6,084 bases of DNA from an uncultured Clostridia bacterium (GTDB taxonomy: Bacteria > Bacillota > Clostridia > TANB77 > CAG-508), in contig CANPWI010000082.1 of the NCBI GenBank assembly GCA_947584125.1, forward strand, positions 1-6,084. The letters are read 5' to 3'. Both the position numbers and the translations under genes were made by a program. The first letter of the stretch is position 1. The number at the start of each line of letters is the position of its first letter. The notes under the pieces were generated by a model. That model was not told the DNA's origin, made no database searches, and saw only the letters and a list, made by a program, of their open reading frames with translations. Below are positions 5,281-6,084 of this stretch, piece by piece.

Positions 5281-6084
5281 TTATTTTACTTTTTCTAGTG
5301 TTATTTTTCCGAGTTTTGTTGTTCTAAAATCATCTAGTAATATATTTGCTACTTTTTGATTATCAACTCTTCCACCAGATACAATAGCACCTCTTTTTTT
5401 ACCTATTAAATCCATTATATCTAATATATTTATATTTTCATCTTGTTCTTCATTATTCAAAATTTCTTCTATCTCTTTTTTTTCTAATTTATATCTATTA
5501 CATAAGTTCTCTGGGTAATATTTTAATAAATATTTTAATAAATAAAATGTAATTTCTTCTTTATCAATTACATCATCTTTTATTGTTCCAGTATAAGCTA
5601 GATTTAAAGCAATTTTTTCATTTTGAAATTTTGGCCATAAAACACCTGGAGTATCTAAAAGTTCTATATGGTCTGATACCTTAATCCATTGTTTTTGTTT
5701 AGTAACTCCTGGCTTATTTCCTACAATTGCTGATGTTTTTTTAGATATACGATTTATAAAAGAAGATTTTCCTACATTTGGGATTCCTAAAACCATTACT
5801 CTAATTGTTCTGCCTATTCTTCCTTTATTTGCAATTTTATTTAAATCTTCTTCCATTATTTTATCTATTTCTCTAACTAATTCGTTTATTCCTTTTCCAT
5901 TATTAGAATCTACCATTACGGCAGGAATTCCTTTATTTTTTAAATATTGAATCCATTTTTTGGTTTCATTTTCTTCTGCTAGGTCTGTTTTATTTAAAAC
6001 TATTATTTTTTTCTTTCCTTTAGTTATTTCCTGTATATCTGGATTTCTACTTGCAATAGGAATTCTTGCATCTAATAGTTCAAT
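5281..6084 (-). CDS. rbgA: Ribosome biogenesis GTPase RbgA (YlqF), 5' end cut by window edge
   Basis: RbgA is a circularly permuted GTPase that acts late in 50S subunit assembly. The frame is open from the right edge and shows 267 residues. About 25-30 N-terminal residues are missing; they normally include the FPGHM motif. The permuted order of G motifs is clear: ELLDARIPIASRNP at the visible N-terminus, G4 NKTD (31-34), then G1 GIPNVGKS (100-107), G2 PGVTK (125-129) and G3 DTPG (144-147). The C-terminal RNA-binding region ends in the family-typical KRGAIVSGGRVDNQKVA and GKITLEKVK. The internal ATG at 5914-5916 is not the start, because conserved sequence including G4 lies upstream of it. The stop is TAA and mrnC follows after 13 nt. 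Both proteins work on the large subunit, so the pairing makes functional sense. Confidence 0.95.
   Translation of the reverse strand: MELLDARIPIASRNPDIQEITKGKKKIIVLNKTDLAEENETKKWIQYLKNKGIPAVMVDSNNGKGINELVREIDKIMEEDLNKIANKGRIGRTIRVMVLGIPNVGKSSFINRISKKTSAIVGNKPGVTKQKQWIKVSDHIELLDTPGVLWPKFQNEKIALNLAYTGTIKDDVIDKEEITFYLLKYLLKYYPENLCNRYKLEKKEIEEILNNEEQDENINILDIMDLIGKKRGAIVSGGRVDNQKVANILLDDFRTTKLGKITLEKVK
5519..5542 (-). repeat. 12-bp tandem duplication within rbgA
   Basis: TATTTTAATAAA occurs twice back to back (5519-5530 and 5531-5542). In the protein it gives LLKYLLKY in the C-terminal helical region. The length is a multiple of three, so the frame is kept. It may be a small slippage duplication or simply a helical heptad-like coincidence in AT-rich codons. 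Confidence 0.6.

Noticed and set aside
5141..5359. Plus-strand open frame of 72 codons
   Set aside because: It is antisense to mrnC and the end of rbgA, both firmly identified, and has no independent support.
5914..5916. Internal ATG as the start of rbgA
   Set aside because: Conserved RbgA sequence, including the G4 NKTD motif, continues upstream to the window edge in the same frame.

Overview
The window is about three-quarters A+T and has the look of a low-GC Firmicute (Bacillota), probably an uncultured gut-type Clostridia or Bacilli lineage. Supporting signs are AGGAGG-type ribosome binding sites, GTG and TTG starts, sigma-A-like promoter elements, almost all arginines written AGA, and the presence of Mini-III RNase and RbgA, two Firmicute ribosome-maturation proteins. 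TGG is used for Trp and TAA for nearly all stops, so standard code 11 fits. I cannot name the species.

Every gene lies on the minus strand, so transcription runs from high to low coordinates. Right part (6084 to 4872): rbgA, cut at its 5' end by the window edge, then mrnC 13 nt later. Both act on the large ribosomal subunit. A 119-nt spacer (4753-4871) follows. It holds a good sigma-A-type promoter and a pair of 11-bp direct repeats just upstream of it. Middle (4752 to 3760): rsmD (16S rRNA guanine-N2 methyltransferase) and, 3 nt after its stop, a 145-aa coiled-coil protein of a family annotated in Clostridia as 'ATPase' or 'V-type ATPase subunit H-like'. An 86-nt spacer with a strong 31-nt hairpin separates it from ftsK.

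Left part (3673 to 1): an FtsK/SpoIIIE DNA translocase whose reading frame is broken just before its C-terminal DNA-reading gamma domain. The gamma domain is intact in the +1 frame (1228 to about 1506). An unrecognised, charged, helix-rich protein follows and runs off the left edge (1-1212). Its coding sequence contains a perfect 17-bp inverted repeat close to the start.

The themes are ribosome assembly (rbgA, mrnC, rsmD) and chromosome segregation (ftsK). The most interesting point is the ftsK frame break. It lies at the only in-frame CGG codon I find in the window, and the short frame ends at TGA although every other gene here ends at TAA. It may be a sequence error, a recent mutation or programmed +1 frameshifting that makes two forms of the translocase; the sequence alone cannot decide. 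I see no CRISPR array, tRNA, rRNA, insertion sequence or defence gene.
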